A stretch of DNA of 47,248 bases. It comes from Verrucomicrobiaceae bacterium UBA1938. Its GTDB lineage: Bacteria > Verrucomicrobiota > Verrucomicrobiia > Verrucomicrobiales > Verrucomicrobiaceae. Made by a program: the position numbers and the translations under genes. The notes under the pieces were generated by a model, which saw only the letters and a list, made by a program, of their open reading frames with translations, was not told where the DNA came from and made no database searches. Shown here piece by piece: positions 1 through 9,294 of this stretch (positions are counted from its first letter, which is position 1; each line of letters begins with the position of its first letter). The DNA lies in NCBI GenBank assembly GCA_002336895.1, contig DDFC01000020.1, positions 169,164 through 216,411 on the forward strand. Reading direction: 5' to 3'.

Positions 1-738
<738 letters not shown>

Positions 739-772
739 ACCGAGCGATTTCTTTTCAACCCCCAAAACCTAC

Positions 773-804
773 GAGGGCGGCCAGCGATGGCCGCTCTTTT
801 TTTT
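773..804 (+). terminator. Intrinsic terminator after ahcY
   Basis: A GC-rich hairpin with arms around GGGCGGCC and GGCCGCTC (one G-T pair, loop AGCGAT) is directly followed by an uninterrupted run of eight T. It lies about 35 bp after the ahcY stop. Confidence 0.85.
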
Positions 805-1163
805 GCGCCATGAAACCGCTTCAGGGACGGTGAAAGGATGGGTGCCAAAGGCTGCTGACACGGTCCGTGAAGATAAATATTAAAGGATGGTAACGGGAGC
901 CGTGACAAGCTTCCAATGGTTTATAAATATTGATTTAGATGTGGGGTGGGTCTTGCAATTCACCTAAGATCAAACTGTTTTCACTTCGGGATTGAATGTT
1001 TGATTGGCGTGCTGAGATTAGATATAACACCCATGAATTAATAATCATCGCGCCCAACCATGTGGATGTGTCTTCAATCAACCTATTCAGCTCCTGATGC
1101 CAGCTGCCGAGTGCCGCAGGAGGAGGGGGCTGTTTTTAGAGATAGGGGCGGGCAAGCTCAGTC
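805..1163 (+). other. AT-richer intergenic region upstream of the sensor kinase operon
   Basis: No coding sequence is supported in these 359 bp. The stretch is visibly richer in A and T than the flanking genes and holds a sigma70-like promoter candidate (annotated separately). A short palindrome CACGGTCCGTG lies near 859. Purine-rich sequence (gcaggaggagggggc) near 1118-1132 is too far from the annotated start to act as its ribosome binding site. Confidence 0.5.
1000..1028 (+). promoter_or_regulatory. Candidate sigma70-type promoter for the kinase operon
   Basis: TTGATT (1000-1005) and TATAAC (1023-1028) are separated by 17 bp, close to the housekeeping consensus, in an AT-rich stretch about 135 bp before the first start codon of the operon. 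This is pattern recognition only; the long leader implied is unexplained. Confidence 0.45.
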
Positions 1164-3281
1164 ATGAAACCTGCCGAATGCATGACTCAGGGGGGGGGAG
1201 TGGTGACGGCCAAGCCAGGCGGCGAGTCCTTCAACCGCTGCCGCGATGAGGATGCCACGGCCATGCTGGCGGCGATCGTGGACTCGTCCGAGGATGCGAT
1301 CGTCAGCAAGAATCTGGAAAGCATCGTGACGAGCTGGAACGCCGGGGCTGAGAGACTTTTTGGTTACACGGCGGGTGAAATGATCGGACGCTGCATCACG
1401 CAGATCATTCCGGATGAGCGCATGCACGAGGAGGAGGAAATCCTGGCGAAGATCCGGAGTGGTGCACGCATTGAGCCGTTTGAGACACTGCGCCTGACCA
1501 AGGGCGGGAGGCTGGTGGATGTGTCGGTTTCGGTGTCGCCGATCCGCAACCGGCAGGGGCAGATCATTGGGGCTTCCAAAGTGGCGCGGGACATCACCCA
1601 AAGCCGGGAGGCGGAGGCGGAACTGCGCCAGAGCGAGGCACGGTTTGTGAAAGCCTTCCGCACCAATCCTGCGGCGATGTGCATCACGACGATCCGCGAG
1701 GGGCGCTTCATCGAGGTCAATGAGCGCTACTGCCAGATGTTTGGATTTCCCCGGGAGGATCTCATCGGTCAGAGTGCGGTGGAGCTGAGGCTTTGGGATT
1801 CGGTGGAAGAGCGAACGAGGGTGATGGAGAGGCTGCAGTCCTGCGGGATCGTGCAGAATCATGAGGGGATGTTCCGCAACAGAAAGCGGGACAGGCTGGA
1901 TGCGCTGATCTCCATGGAGATGGTGGATTTTCCGGGAGAGCGCGAGCCGGTGGTGATCACGATGTTTGCCGACATCACGGAGCGCAAACGTGCGGAGGAG
2001 GAGATCCGCCGCCTGAACACAGAGCTGGAGCAGCGGGTGATCGAGCGCACCACACAGCTGGAGGTGGTGAATGCCGAGCTGCGCAGCAGCCGCGCGGAGC
2101 TGAAGAGCCTCTTTGAATCCCTGCCGGGCCTTTATCTCGTGCTCACGCCGGAATTCAAGATCGTGGCTGTGAGCGACGCCTACCTGAAGGCCACCATGAC
2201 CACGCGAGAGGGGATCCTGGGGCGTGGCCTCTTTGAGGTCTTTCCGGATAATCCTGATGAACCTGAGGCCACGGGCGAGGCCAATTTGCGGGCGTCTTTG
2301 GGGCGTGTGCTGCAGCATGCCGCGCCGGACACGATGGCCATTCAGAAATACGATGTGCGCCGTCCGGACGGTGTTTTTGAAGAGCGCTACTGGAGCCCGA
2401 TCAACTCGCCCGTCGTGGGTTCGGACCGCAGGATTCAGTACATCATCCATCGAGTGGAGGACGTGACGGAGTTTGTGCATCGCAAGGCCGCTGCTGCGGA
2501 CAGGGATGCCGACATCAACGTGCGTCTGCAGCAGATGGAGGCGGAGATCTTTCTGAGCTCGCAGAAGGTGCAGGCGGTCAATCTGCAGCTGCAGGCGGCC
2601 AACAAGGAGCTGGAGTCTTTTTCATATTCGGTCTCGCATGACCTGCGTGCGCCGCTGCGGGCCATGGACGGGTTTTCCCGCGCGGTGCTGGAGGACTTTG
2701 GCGCGCTGCTGCCGCCTGACGGGCAGCGCTATCTGCAGATCATCCGCACGAGTGCGCAGAGGATGGGCAGCCTGATTGATGATCTGCTGAGCTTTTCCCG
2801 GCTGAGCCGTGCGGCCATGAGCCGGCGGACGATCGACACAAGTGCGCTGGTGCAGGGAGTGCTGGATGAAATGAGCGGCGCCAGAGAGGGGCGGCAGATC
2901 GAGCTGCGGCTCGATGAGCTGCCCCCCTGCGAGGGAGACCCTGCGCTGCTCAAGCAGGTCTGGGTGAACCTGCTCTCCAACGCCTTCAAGTACACCCAGA
3001 AACGTGAGAGCACGGAGATCGAGATCGGCTGCAAAAAAGAGGAGGGCAGGAACATCTATTTTGTGCGCGACAACGGCACCGGTTTTGACATGCGCTACGC
3101 GCACAAGCTCTTCGGTGTGTTTCAGCGGCTGCACCGTACGGAGGACTATGACGGCACGGGTGTGGGGCTGGCGATCGTGCAGCGTGTCATCCACCGCCAT
3201 GGCGGGCAGGTCTGGGCCGAAGCTGCGCCTGACCGGGGAGCGACTTTTTATTTCACACTTGAAGGAGAGAACCAATCATGA
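1164..3281 (+). CDS. Multi-PAS sensor histidine kinase
   Basis: A 705-residue kinase without obvious membrane segments, so probably a cytoplasmic sensor. PAS domains lie at about 32-150, 155-275 and 313-437; the first two end in PAC-type sequences (KVARDITQ, MFADITERK). A coiled coil follows the second PAS (276-312) and another precedes the kinase core (440-485). The phosphoacceptor is H492 in SVSHDLRAPLRA; the ATPase domain shows the N box NLLSNAFKYT (603-611), G1 DNGTGFD and G2 GTGVGLAIV. This core resembles kinases paired with Rcp1-type regulators. The stop overlaps the next start by four bases (ATGA), implying translational coupling. The start is uncertain: ATG 1164 and ATG 1182 lie upstream of a G9 tract (1190-1198), while GTG 1200/1203 lie just after it. 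Confidence 0.9.
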   Translation: MKPAECMTQGGGVVTAKPGGESFNRCRDEDATAMLAAIVDSSEDAIVSKNLESIVTSWNAGAERLFGYTAGEMIGRCITQIIPDERMHEEEEILAKIRSGARIEPFETLRLTKGGRLVDVSVSVSPIRNRQGQIIGASKVARDITQSREAEAELRQSEARFVKAFRTNPAAMCITTIREGRFIEVNERYCQMFGFPREDLIGQSAVELRLWDSVEERTRVMERLQSCGIVQNHEGMFRNRKRDRLDALISMEMVDFPGEREPVVITMFADITERKRAEEEIRRLNTELEQRVIERTTQLEVVNAELRSSRAELKSLFESLPGLYLVLTPEFKIVAVSDAYLKATMTTREGILGRGLFEVFPDNPDEPEATGEANLRASLGRVLQHAAPDTMAIQKYDVRRPDGVFEERYWSPINSPVVGSDRRIQYIIHRVEDVTEFVHRKAAAADRDADINVRLQQMEAEIFLSSQKVQAVNLQLQAANKELESFSYSVSHDLRAPLRAMDGFSRAVLEDFGALLPPDGQRYLQIIRTSAQRMGSLIDDLLSFSRLSRAAMSRRTIDTSALVQGVLDEMSGAREGRQIELRLDELPPCEGDPALLKQVWVNLLSNAFKYTQKRESTEIEIGCKKEEGRNIYFVRDNGTGFDMRYAHKLFGVFQRLHRTEDYDGTGVGLAIVQRVIHRHGGQVWAEAAPDRGATFYFTLEGENQS

Positions 3282-3730
3282 ACGCCAACCAAATCGTCGA
3301 AATTCTGCTGGTCGAAGACAGCCCGGAGGACCTGGAGCTGACCCAGCGCGCACTGCGCAATGCGAACCTGGGCAACCACATTCAAGTGGCGCGCGACGGG
3401 GCCGAGGCGCTGGACTTCATCTTCTGCGAAGGTGAATACAAGGAAAGAAAAATCGAGGACACCCCAAAGCTGATCCTGCTGGACCTGAAGCTGCCGAAGG
3501 TGGACGGCCTGGAGGTGCTGGAGCGCATCAAGGGAGACCTGCGCACGAAGCACATCCCCATCGTGATTCTCACGTCGTCGAAAGAGCAGGTGGATGTGAT
3601 CAAGAGCTACCAGCTCGGGGTGAACAGCTACATCGTCAAACCGGTGAATTTTGAGAGCTTTACCAGCGCCGTGCAGGATCTGGGCATGTACTGGCTGCTG
3701 ATCAATCAACCACCCAAGCTGGACAAGTAG
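3278..3730 (+). CDS. Single-domain response regulator, Rcp1-like
   Basis: 150 residues that are a receiver (REC) domain and nothing else. Acidic residues ED at 13-14 (LLVEDSPEDLE), phosphoacceptor D69 in LILLDLKLPKVDG, a conserved Thr at about 99 (VILTSS) and K121-P (YIVKPVNF) are all present. The inserted stretch between beta 2 and beta 3 (about 48-62) is typical of the cyanobacterial Rcp1 type used with phytochrome-like kinases. A strong ribosome binding site (AAGGAGAG, about 3261-3268) precedes the ATG, which overlaps the kinase stop. With no output domain it should pass phosphate on or act by protein contact; the flanking kinase genes on both sides are natural partners. Confidence 0.93.
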   Translation: MNANQIVEILLVEDSPEDLELTQRALRNANLGNHIQVARDGAEALDFIFCEGEYKERKIEDTPKLILLDLKLPKVDGLEVLERIKGDLRTKHIPIVILTSSKEQVDVIKSYQLGVNSYIVKPVNFESFTSAVQDLGMYWLLINQPPKLDK

Positions 3731-3731
3731 C

Positions 3732-6428
3732 ATGAGCGAGCCGCTGAACGTTCTACTGCTGGAGGACGAACCCAATGACGCCGAACTGGTGCTGCGCGCG
3801 CTGAGACAGGCGGGCTTTGCGCCCGAGTGGCGCCGTGAGGAGACGGAGCAGGGATTTCGCGAGAAGCTGAGGGCCGATCTCGACATCATCCTCTCGGATT
3901 ACGACATGCCTTCTTTCAATGCACCGCAGGCGCTGGAAATTTTGAAGCAGAGCGGGATGGACATCCCCTTCATCATCATTTCCGGCACGATCGGCGAGGA
4001 TGTGGCGGTGGAGATGATGCGGCTGGGGGCCACTGATTACCTGCTCAAGGACCGGCTGGCGAGGCTGGGCATCTCCGTGAGGCAGGCGCTGGAGCAGGGG
4101 CGCTGGAGAAAGGAGCGGAACAAGACGGCGGAAGCCCTGCTGGAGTCGAAACGCTTTCTGCAGTCCACCCTCAATGCCCTCACCTCACACATCGCGATTC
4201 TGGACGAAAAGGGCACCATCATCGAGGTCAACGCCGCCTGGGACCGGTTCGCGTGCGAGAATGATTTCAAGGGAACCCTCCGGGGTGTTGGAGACAATTA
4301 TCTGGAGCTGTGTGATGCCTCCAAGGGCAGGTTTTCAGAGGAGGCTGCACCGGTGGCGGCGGGCATCCGCGCCGTGATGGCCGGAGAGCGGCGGGAGTTT
4401 CAGCTGGAGTACCCCTGCCATAGCGCGAGCGAGAAGCGCTGGTTTGTGGTGCGCGTGACGCAGTTCGGCGGCGAGGGCCCGGTGCGGGTGGTGGTGGCGC
4501 ATGAAAACATCACCGTGCGCAAGCTGGCTGAAGATGCGCTGCGGGAGAGCGAGGAGCGTTTCCGGCAGATCGCCGAAAACATCCAGGAGGTGTTCTGGAT
4601 CCGTGACATCGAGAAGCAGCAGGTGCTCTACATCAGTCCGGCATATGAACGAATCTGGGGGCGGTCTTCCGAGAGTCTGCTGAGCACACCGCAGAACTGG
4701 CTGGAGGCCATTCATGAGGAGGACCGCGGGCGTGTGCAGCAGGCGGCCAGTACGCGTCAGCTGGACGGCAGCTACGATGAGGAGTACCGCATTCTCCGGC
4801 CGGATGGCTCCGTGCGGTGGGTCCGGGACCGCGCCTTCCCGGTGTGCAATGCAGCCGGGCAGGTTTACCGCGTGGTGGGTGTGGCGCAGGACATCACCGA
4901 GCGCAAAAGCGCACGGGACCGGCTGCATGAGCAGGCCTCCCTGCTGGACAAGGCGCGGGACGCCATCCTGGTGCGGCATCTTGAACATGGCATCACCTAC
5001 TGGAACAAGAGCGCCGAGCTGCTCTACGGCTGGACTGCCGATGAGGTGCGCGGGCTCCAGGCCTCTGATTTTCTCTATCGAGACCTTGCCGCCTACCAGC
5101 AGGCGGTGGAAGCGGTGCTGAGCCAGGGGGAGTGGACCGGGGAAATCCAGCAGGTCACCAAGTCTGGCGATTCACTCCTGATCGAAGCGCGCTGGACGCT
5201 GGTGCGTGACGAGGCCGGACGCCCGCAGGCGGTGCTGGCCATCAACAGCGACATCACCGAGAAAAAGAAGATGGAGCAGCAGTTTCTACGTGCGCAGCGC
5301 ATGGAGAGCATCGGCACGCTGGCCGGCGGGATAGCCCATGACCTGAACAACGTGCTGGCGCCCATTCTGATGTCGATCGACCTGCTGCGGCTGACCAGCC
5401 GTGACGAGCGTGCGCAGGCGGTGCTCTCCACCATTGAGACCAGCGCCAGGCGCGGGGCAGACATGGTGCAGCAGATTCTCTCATTCGCGCGCGGCGTGGA
5501 GGGAAGGCGCATGCTCATCAACATCTCCACCATCATCGAGGACGTGCGGCATCTGGTTCAGGACACCTTTCCGAAAGACATCCGCTTCCAGGCGGAGCTT
5601 GGCGAGGATCTGCCGCTGTTCTCAGGGGATCATACGCAGGTGCATCAGGTGCTGCTGAACCTCTGCGTGAACGCCCGTGATGCCATGCCCAAGGGAGGAA
5701 CACTGCGCGTGGCCGCCTCCAGCCTGGTGGTGGACTCCAATTACGCCAGCATGACCCAGGACTCCAAGCCAGGGCGCTACCTGATGGTCAAGGTCACGGA
5801 CACCGGCGTCGGCATCCCCCAGAATCTGCTGGAGCGGATCTTCGACCCGTTTTTCACCACCAAGGATCTCGGAAAAGGGACCGGCCTCGGGCTCTCCACC
5901 GTGCTGGCCATCATCAAAAGCCACGGCGGATTCCTCAATGTTTACAGCGAGCCCGGCAACGGCACCACCTTCAGCGCGTGCTTTCCCGCCACGGATGACC
6001 TCAAGAACGGAATGGCCGAGATGCATGACGACAAGCACCCGCGCGGCAGCGGAGAGCTCATCCTCATCGTGGATGATGAAGCCGCCGTGCGCACCATCAC
6101 CCAGCAGACGCTGGAGAGCTTTGGCTACCGTGTGGTCACGGCGGCGGATGGCACGGAAGCCGTGGCGCTCTATTCCCTGCACCGTGCGGAGGTGGCTGCG
6201 GTGGTGACGGACATGATGATGCCGGTCATGGGCGGACAGGTGACCATCCAGGTGCTGAAAAGGCTGGACCCGGATGTCAAAATCATCGCCGCCAGCGGGC
6301 TCTCCAGCGAAAGCAGCTCCACACGGGCTGAATCTCTAGGGGTGAGCCACTTTCTGCCCAAGCCCTTCTCGGCCCAGACCATTCTGACCGCACTGCAGGA
6401 GGTGATCCGGGGGCGCTCTTCATCCTGA
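3732..6428 (+). CDS. Hybrid histidine kinase: REC-PAS-PAS-PAS-HisKA-HATPase-REC
   Basis: 898 residues starting one base after the previous stop, so clearly the third gene of the operon. An N-terminal receiver (5-120, candidate phosphosite D56 in ILSDYDMP) is followed by PAS regions at about 143-262, 272-392 (ends VVGVAQDITERK) and 400-512. The kinase core has H536 (GGIAHDLNN, the NtrB/RsbU-like H box), an N box LLNLCVNARDAM, G1 VTDTGVGIP, the F box FDPFFTT and G2 GKGTGLGLS. A C-terminal receiver (775-890) has D827 in VVTDMMMPVMGG and K-P near the end. The protein carries no transmembrane segment. Receivers at both ends suggest that it takes phosphate input from the upstream kinase and has an internal relay. 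Confidence 0.92.
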   Translation: MSEPLNVLLLEDEPNDAELVLRALRQAGFAPEWRREETEQGFREKLRADLDIILSDYDMPSFNAPQALEILKQSGMDIPFIIISGTIGEDVAVEMMRLGATDYLLKDRLARLGISVRQALEQGRWRKERNKTAEALLESKRFLQSTLNALTSHIAILDEKGTIIEVNAAWDRFACENDFKGTLRGVGDNYLELCDASKGRFSEEAAPVAAGIRAVMAGERREFQLEYPCHSASEKRWFVVRVTQFGGEGPVRVVVAHENITVRKLAEDALRESEERFRQIAENIQEVFWIRDIEKQQVLYISPAYERIWGRSSESLLSTPQNWLEAIHEEDRGRVQQAASTRQLDGSYDEEYRILRPDGSVRWVRDRAFPVCNAAGQVYRVVGVAQDITERKSARDRLHEQASLLDKARDAILVRHLEHGITYWNKSAELLYGWTADEVRGLQASDFLYRDLAAYQQAVEAVLSQGEWTGEIQQVTKSGDSLLIEARWTLVRDEAGRPQAVLAINSDITEKKKMEQQFLRAQRMESIGTLAGGIAHDLNNVLAPILMSIDLLRLTSRDERAQAVLSTIETSARRGADMVQQILSFARGVEGRRMLINISTIIEDVRHLVQDTFPKDIRFQAELGEDLPLFSGDHTQVHQVLLNLCVNARDAMPKGGTLRVAASSLVVDSNYASMTQDSKPGRYLMVKVTDTGVGIPQNLLERIFDPFFTTKDLGKGTGLGLSTVLAIIKSHGGFLNVYSEPGNGTTFSACFPATDDLKNGMAEMHDDKHPRGSGELILIVDDEAAVRTITQQTLESFGYRVVTAADGTEAVALYSLHRAEVAAVVTDMMMPVMGGQVTIQVLKRLDPDVKIIAASGLSSESSSTRAESLGVSHFLPKPFSAQTILTALQEVIRGRSSS

Positions 6429-6459
6429 AGGCAGGAGCGCAAGGGCGTTTCTGAAGAGG

Positions 6460-8004
6460 TCACGCCACGGTTTTGCCCTTCAGCGGCGCACGCGAATCCT
6501 TGGCCTTCGGGTTCATGGCAGTGATGCTGTTGAGGAAGCTGATGGTCACGCTATCACCTTCAAAGACGCAGGTCACGGTGTCGCTGTGCGGAGTCTCGTA
6601 GTAGCGCCACTTCATGACGAGGGTGTGGTCGTCCGTCCAGGCGGCGCTGGCGGCGATCCTGGCTGGCACTGGAGATTTCGGTTTGCCACCGGAGATCAGG
6701 CGCGGCGGTGTGCCGGGGAAGGTGGCCGCTCCACGGTGCCAGGACTCCAGGCCGCAGGTGATGCTCTGGTCGTCAGCGGTGAAGACGCAGGTGTCGTCTT
6801 TGAAACCGAAGGAGGCCGACTTCAGTCCGAGGTCGTTGGCTTCGAGCGTGAATTTTTTGTCGATGGCGGCGGGCGAGGTCTTGCGGCCCTGCGGGGGCGC
6901 GAGCTTCAGTGACTTGAGGCGGCTGAGGTCGGCGGACTTGGCGGCTTTGTCATCGATGGCGGGCACGAGATGCTTCCACACCAGGTCCAGCTGGCCCTGC
7001 ATGTTTTTGTTCTCGCTCGTCATGACGATGACGGCGTCCTGCTCCGGCAGCACGATGGTGAACTGGCCGAAGGCGCCGTCGCCACGAAAGGCGGTGCCCT
7101 GGCAGCGCCAGAACTGGTAGCCGTAGCCCTGGAGCCAGTCGTTCTTCGCCTTGGGGCGGTCCGGCTTGTCACCGCCGGGCTGCTGAATGTGGAACTGGGT
7201 GGCCTCCGCGATCCATGCAGCCGGCAGGAGCTGCCTGCCGTTCCACTGGCCTTTCTGCAGCAGGAACTGGCCAAACTTCGCCAGCCCCTCGGTCTGGATG
7301 CTCAGGCCCCAGCCGCCGGTGTTGATGCCGCGCGGGCAGGTCTCCCAGCGCATGCCGGTGATGCCCAGCGGCTCAAACAAACGCGGCGTGAGGTAGGCCA
7401 GCACCGTCTGCCCCGTGACCTTCTGCACAATGGCGGAGCACATGTAGGTGGCGGCGCTGTTGTACATGAACTGAGTGCCCGGCTTGTGCGCGATGTTCTG
7501 CGCCAGAAAGGTGCGCACCCAGTTCTCCTCCTTCACGCAGGCCTGCGTCGGCTCCTTTTCATTGCCGGTGGACATCGTCAGCAGATCCTGGATGCGCATG
7601 GCGGCCAGGTTTTCGCTGATCATGGCTGGCAGGTCATCGGGGAAGAAAGAGACCACCTTGTCCTCCACCTTGAGCTTCCCTTCAGCCACGGCAAAGCCCA
7701 CCGCCGTGGAGGTGAAGCTCTTGCTCATGGAGTACATGGTGTGCACGTAATCCGGGCCGTAGGGCTTCCACCAGCCTTCGGCGATCACATGGCCGTGCCG
7801 CACCATCATGAAGCTGTGCAGCTCAAAATTCTCCCTCGCGACGGCGTCCAGAAAATCCAGGATGCCGCCGCCGGCCACACCCTGGGCCTCCGGCATGCTG
7901 CGCGCCAGACATGACGTCGTGGCAGCGGCGTAGGTTGAAGGAAGCCAGAAGCTGAGAGAGGCAAGGCTGGCGTGCTGAAGAAACGAACGGCGCGTGTGGA
8001 TCAT
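6460..8004 (-). CDS. Exported serine hydrolase of the beta-lactamase (class C/PBP4-like) family
   Basis: 514 residues. The N-terminus has paired arginines (HTRRSFLQ) and a hydrophobic stretch ending near TYAAA, like a Tat-type export signal. The family nucleophile motif SxxK is S92-M-S-K95 (YSMSKSFTS), and Y181-N-S (QFMYNSAATY) sits where the catalytic Tyr motif is expected; GDGAFGQF further on may be the KTG-equivalent region. Family members hydrolyse beta-lactams, esters or D-amino-acid peptides, so the substrate cannot be named. The C-terminal about 140 residues form an extra domain beyond the hydrolase fold. The ATG overlaps the stop of the upstream minus-strand gene (ATGA at 8001-8004), so the two are co-translated. 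It converges with the hybrid kinase, with only 31 bp between the stops. Confidence 0.88.
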   Translation of the reverse strand: MIHTRRSFLQHASLASLSFWLPSTYAAATTSCLARSMPEAQGVAGGGILDFLDAVARENFELHSFMMVRHGHVIAEGWWKPYGPDYVHTMYSMSKSFTSTAVGFAVAEGKLKVEDKVVSFFPDDLPAMISENLAAMRIQDLLTMSTGNEKEPTQACVKEENWVRTFLAQNIAHKPGTQFMYNSAATYMCSAIVQKVTGQTVLAYLTPRLFEPLGITGMRWETCPRGINTGGWGLSIQTEGLAKFGQFLLQKGQWNGRQLLPAAWIAEATQFHIQQPGGDKPDRPKAKNDWLQGYGYQFWRCQGTAFRGDGAFGQFTIVLPEQDAVIVMTSENKNMQGQLDLVWKHLVPAIDDKAAKSADLSRLKSLKLAPPQGRKTSPAAIDKKFTLEANDLGLKSASFGFKDDTCVFTADDQSITCGLESWHRGAATFPGTPPRLISGGKPKSPVPARIAASAAWTDDHTLVMKWRYYETPHSDTVTCVFEGDSVTISFLNSITAMNPKAKDSRAPLKGKTVA

Positions 8005-9128
8005 GGAGCGAAAGCAACAGGGCGTGTGATGGCGGAGGGCTTGGCGGCGGCGGTCTTGACGCCGCTGAGCGGGTACTGAGTTACGGCCTGCCAGGCGAGC
8101 TGTTGCAGCAGGGCGTTCAGTTCCTGCGCCTGCGGGGCATCTTTCAAAGCCGCCGGCACCGGCAGCCCCACGGGGCTGCGCTGATGGATGGCTGCAAAGT
8201 GGCAGTACGTGACCAGCACGGACAGAGCTGCCAGCGGATGACCGAGATCATCTTTAAAAAGATCCGCCTGTCGGGTGATGCCGGGCGCCTTGCCTGCAAT
8301 GACGTGCTCCCGCAGGGCGAAGACCGCATCTCCCACCGGCACGATGTGCACGGCCTCCTTGCCCACGGCGGCATTCAGCGCCGCCACCTGGGCTTCGAGC
8401 TTGGTGTTCCACTGCTCGCGCTGCATGTCGCGCAGATGGCGCAGGCTTTCCACGGTGGCGTCGTTGCGCATGGCGTTGTGGAATTCACCGGTCATGTTGC
8501 CGTCGCGCGCGGGCCATGAGGCCTGCACCAGCACGCGCAGCTTGGGGTTCTTCTCCAGTCCGAGCTTGGTGAAGTTGTCGATCCCTTCATCCGGCAGCAG
8601 CATGTGCGGCGAGAGCGTGAGCACGTCCACACCGCCCTCTCGCAGCACCTTCTTCGCCAGATTCTTTTCATCAGGGGCGTCCCAGTGCTGCTGCGTGCGC
8701 GAGCCGCCGATCATCTGCCGCCCGGCATCCTGATAGGCAATGCCCGCCGCCTCGGTCATCTTGGGCAGCATGGTGGCGGTGAAGATCATGAAGCTGTGGG
8801 CGCAGACAAACACCCGTGGTCCGGCAGGAAGGCCCGAGGAGGAGGGCGTGGTGAACTCACCGGGCGTGCTGGTGTTTGGGCCGCCGGATTTGGTTTTGGA
8901 AGCCAGCAGCGCCTTCAGCTCCGGATGTGCCTCCAGATATTTCATCGCCTCGTCGAGCGAGAGCACGCCGTTCTTGTCTGCATCCGAGTCCGGATAGAGC
9001 TTCAGCGCCATGGCCAGCCGCGCTTCCATGCCGCCCTTTTTCCCGGTGTTCACGGCGGTTTGCGCGATCAGCAAGGTGGCGCCCAGGAGGCTGGCGACGA
9101 TGAACAGAGTGCGGAAAGCGGGTTTCAT
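8001..9128 (-). CDS. Secreted EF-hand plus SGNH-hydrolase-like protein
   Basis: 375 residues. A signal peptide (LFIVASLLGATLLIAQ) is followed by a single EF-hand calcium loop DSDADKNGVLSLDEAM (about 47-62) and a low-complexity Ser/Thr/Pro/Gly linker. The remaining part begins RVFVCAHSFMIFTATMLPKM and contains GGSRTQQHWDAP, which resembles SGNH/GDSL-type exported proteins of Planctomycetes and Verrucomicrobia; the expected GxSxT nucleophile block is replaced by AHSF, so activity is uncertain. The gene is the first of a two-gene minus-strand operon with the serine hydrolase. Its start is divergent from the formate-THF ligase gene. Confidence 0.75.
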   Translation of the reverse strand: MKPAFRTLFIVASLLGATLLIAQTAVNTGKKGGMEARLAMALKLYPDSDADKNGVLSLDEAMKYLEAHPELKALLASKTKSGGPNTSTPGEFTTPSSSGLPAGPRVFVCAHSFMIFTATMLPKMTEAAGIAYQDAGRQMIGGSRTQQHWDAPDEKNLAKKVLREGGVDVLTLSPHMLLPDEGIDNFTKLGLEKNPKLRVLVQASWPARDGNMTGEFHNAMRNDATVESLRHLRDMQREQWNTKLEAQVAALNAAVGKEAVHIVPVGDAVFALREHVIAGKAPGITRQADLFKDDLGHPLAALSVLVTYCHFAAIHQRSPVGLPVPAALKDAPQAQELNALLQQLAWQAVTQYPLSGVKTAAAKPSAITRPVAFAP

Positions 9129-9294
9129 GGCAGGGAAAGGTGAAGACGTGGCGGCGGCTCTTTTATATCAGCGCTTGTTTGAAGACAATATCCGCAGGGT
9201 TCGACCAATGTTGCGCAGCAAAGCAATCAATTTTGATTCTGGAAAAGCCTTTGCTTCACAGGCCGTCCTGCCATTCTTGAGCCTTTCATCCCGC

